A program made the translations under genes and the position numbers. Below, piece after piece: positions 23,799-24,942 of a DNA stretch of 24,942 nt. The notes under the pieces were generated by a model. The model was not told the origin of the DNA and searched no databases. It saw only the letters and a list, made by a program, of their open reading frames with translations. Origin of the DNA: Candidatus Alcyoniella australis. GTDB taxonomy: Bacteria; Lernaellota; Lernaellaia; JAVCCG01; Alcyoniellaceae. The DNA lies in assembly GCA_030765605.1 (NCBI GenBank), contig JAVCCG010000012.1, forward strand, positions 1 to 24,942, in the 5' to 3' direction. Position 1 is the stretch's first letter. The number at the start of each line of letters is the position of its first letter.

Positions 23799-23819
23799 CC
23801 CTTACAACCGCTTCGTCAA
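23791..23819 (-). promoter_or_regulatory. Promoter of hicBA
   Basis: Minus-strand TTGACG (23814-23819) and TATTAT (23791-23796), each five of six to the sigma-70 consensus, with exactly 17 nt between them. The start of transcription would be near 23784, about 36 nt before the hicB ATG. Confidence 0.7.
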
Positions 23820-23912
23820 TCATTTAAAATATTCTAAGTTACTAATATTGTAGGGTTTTGTAAATGCGTCCCGCTTATGTGGGAAGGGTTGGTCGAAAAT
23901 GCTTCCAATTAC
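23820..23912. other. AT-rich spacer upstream of hicBA
   Basis: No gene or convincing repeat. The stretch 23820-23870 is rich in A and T and could act as an upstream promoter element; the base composition returns to GC-rich after about 23930. Confidence 0.4.
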
Positions 23913-24151
23913 CTACTGTCGCACCGCAGTATGTACCATACAGGCACCGGAGTGGCTGGGCTTGTGCCAAGCGTCGTTATCGAAGCTCCATTCGTGCGTC
24001 GGATCGGCGCTCTCGTTCTCGGTCAGGCAGGTCTCCTTGTTGTCCAGCGCCCGGCCAACGGCCACGACGAAATATAGGCCCCCGCCCATTACACCCACGC
24101 TGACCTGCAGGTCTAGTTCGCAGGGTTCCCACACGTCCCATTCCGCGGCCG
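23913..24151 (-). pseudogene. Truncated reading frame at the right end of the inserted segment
   Basis: The minus-strand frame is open from the right junction (24151) down to a TAG at 23913-23915. From the junction it reads PAAEWDVWEPCELDLQVSVG, then GGGLYFVVAVGRALDNKETC, then ADPTHEWSFDNDAW, which has the look of a real extracellular protein. Upstream of the junction the frame runs into the 59-bp repeat and then antisense-like sequence of another gene, so its true 5' end is missing. GTG 24134 could start a 73-aa product, but no ribosome-binding site is seen. I do not recognise the family. Most likely it is the 3' remnant of a gene brought in with the segment. Confidence 0.4.
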
Positions 24152-24210
24152 GGTCGTGCGCCAGGGCGATAGCTGGGCTACTGCTCCACGCGGCGGCCGA
24201 TCTTAAGCTC
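24152..24210. repeat. 59-bp perfect direct repeat, right copy
   Basis: Same sequence and orientation as 22884-22942. This copy carries the last ten codons plus the TAG stop (24178-24180) of the minus-strand propeller gene. Confidence 0.97.
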
Positions 24211-24942
24211 GGTGTCCACCGAGTACAGCGCGTACAGCTCGCCCGCCGAAGTCCAACTCAGCTCCGCCTCGTACCCCAGGCGCGCGGGGTCGATCAACGA
24301 ACTCACCCACTGCTGGTCGATATCCAGGGCGTAATACAGCCGCGAATCGACCTGGCTGTCCTCGCGGTCGGTGAACACCACGTGCGGCCGGTCCGTGCCA
24401 TCCAAGGCCAGGGCGATCACGTAGGTCCGCTGTTCAAGCTGGGCAACGCTTTCGTGCAGCCACTGGCCGTTGTCCCGAATCTTGAGCGCGATCTCGTAGG
24501 AGAACGGGTCGAGCAGCAACAGGTTCGGCCTGCCGCTGGAGTCGATCTCCAAGTCCAGGAACGACGGGCCCGAGTAGTCGTCGATTGTCAGGTCGTCCCA
24601 GGCCGAGCCGTTTTTCGCGCAGAGGTGGATCGTGTTGTTCTCGTTCTCGGCGCCGACCTCCTCGACGAACGCCACCCATGGTTCGTCCGCGTTGTCGAGC
24701 GCCAGGCGCAGCTCGCGCAGCAGGCGCGATCCGGCGTGCACCTGGCTGAAGCTCCATTCACCGTCGTATAGCCCGTAGATCACCTGCGAGAGCGTCGCCT
24801 TGTCCAGCATCGTGAACTTGTACCAGACCAGGTGGATGCGGTCCTGGCCGTCGATGGCCGCGGCGAGCATGCCGCCGCACTCGGGCATCGGCTCGATAGT
24901 CTGATTGACCCATTCGCCGCTGACCAGCGTGGTGTGCAGCAG
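24178..24942 (-). CDS. Propeller-like repeat protein, 3' part (5' end outside window)
   Basis: The frame is open to the window edge, giving at least 254 codons plus stop; an internal ATG at 24888 is probably not the start because the sequence before it (LVSGEWVNQTIEP) continues the same repeat. About five repeats of 45-50 residues have the pattern G-x-W, an acidic/hydrophobic strand, then A-(L/I)-D-x-x-(D/G)-R-x-H-(L/V): AAIDGQDRIHLVW, LALDNADEPWVAF, LEIDSSGRPNLLL, LALDGTDRPHVVF. This resembles BNR/sialidase-like propellers of secreted or surface lipoproteins. No catalytic residues recognised. It converges on the metallo-hydrolase gene and is separated from it by the hicAB insertion. Confidence 0.85.
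   Translation of the reverse strand: MLHTTLVSGEWVNQTIEPMPECGGMLAAAIDGQDRIHLVWYKFTMLDKATLSQVIYGLYDGEWSFSQVHAGSRLLRELRLALDNADEPWVAFVEEVGAENENNTIHLCAKNGSAWDDLTIDDYSGPSFLDLEIDSSGRPNLLLLDPFSYEIALKIRDNGQWLHESVAQLEQRTYVIALALDGTDRPHVVFTDREDSQVDSRLYYALDIDQQWVSSLIDPARLGYEAELSWTSAGELYALYSVDTELKIGRRVEQ

Larger units (their letters stand above)
22943..24151. mobile_element. Inserted 1.2-kb segment carrying hicAB, flanked by 59-bp direct repeats
   Basis: Unique DNA between the two repeat copies. The central part (about 23150-23880) is visibly richer in A/T than the rest of the window. It holds hicB, hicA, the promoter of the pair, a small ORF on the left and a truncated reading frame on the right. No transposase, integrase or terminal inverted repeats were found, so the mode of insertion is unknown. 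Excision by recombination between the repeats would restore a precise empty site. Confidence 0.6.

Noticed and set aside
22943-24151. Classical insertion sequence
   Set aside because: No transposase and no terminal inverted repeats at the junctions; the flanking duplication is much longer than the 2-14 bp typical of such elements.
22884-24210. Integron cassette with attC (59-base element)
   Set aside because: The repeat length of 59 is a coincidence: the repeats are protein-coding 3' ends, I see no GTTRRRY core sites or paired inverted arms, and no integron integrase is present.

Overview
The window is GC-rich, gene-dense bacterial DNA with no rRNA, tRNA, CRISPR array, transposase or integrase that I could find. 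It looks like a Gram-negative, deltaproteobacterium-like lineage. The evidence is an outer-membrane beta-barrel protein, several lipoproteins (two with Asp-rich linkers directly after the lipid-attachment cysteine), a periplasmic octahaem cytochrome c, and a divIVA-DUF167 gene pair. I recall Asp-rich linkers of this kind from Myxococcota-like and candidate-phylum genomes, but the exact taxon cannot be read from the sequence.

Layout. (1) 92-1690 (+): a membrane protein with a beta-propeller-like C-terminal half, convergent with (2) a minus-strand operon at 1697-3412 (divIVA, DUF167, peptidase-MA-like metalloprotease). (3) 3552-11352 (+): a tightly packed operon of three tandem GT39-like membrane glycosyltransferase paralogues followed by a large GH31 glycosidase lipoprotein, which suggests glycan assembly and trimming at the envelope. 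(4) 11467-12300 (+): a two-gene MaoC/HadAB-type hot-dog hydratase pair ending in a clear intrinsic terminator. (5) 12626-14122 (+): an octahaem hydroxylamine-oxidoreductase-like cytochrome c. (6) 14340-21985 (+): a lipoprotein with an Asp/Thr/Gly repeat linker, a DUF1302 outer-membrane protein, a DUF1329 periplasmic protein, a YCF48-like propeller lipoprotein and an RND/MMPL inner-membrane transporter. The last four look like a trans-envelope module for a hydrophobic cargo. (7) 22027-22938 (+): a metallo-beta-lactamase-fold hydrolase. (8) 22943-24151: a 1.2-kb, partly AT-rich segment carrying a hicAB toxin-antitoxin pair on the minus strand. (9) 24178-24942 (-): the 3' part of a propeller-like protein that runs off the window.

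The most unusual structure is at (7)-(9). The hicAB segment is flanked by a perfect 59-bp direct repeat (22884-22942 and 24152-24210). The left copy holds the 3' end of the metallo-hydrolase gene and the right copy holds the 3' end of the convergent gene, so both genes stay intact. Removing the insert plus one repeat would leave two convergent genes overlapping tail to tail by 29 bp. This looks like a small integrated island, but an assembly artefact has to be excluded.

Other points of note are a shared promoter-like signature (TTGACA, 11 nt, GGTTGAG) upstream of both the hydratase pair and the envelope module, and a consensus-like promoter with a palindrome over its -10 box in front of hicB.
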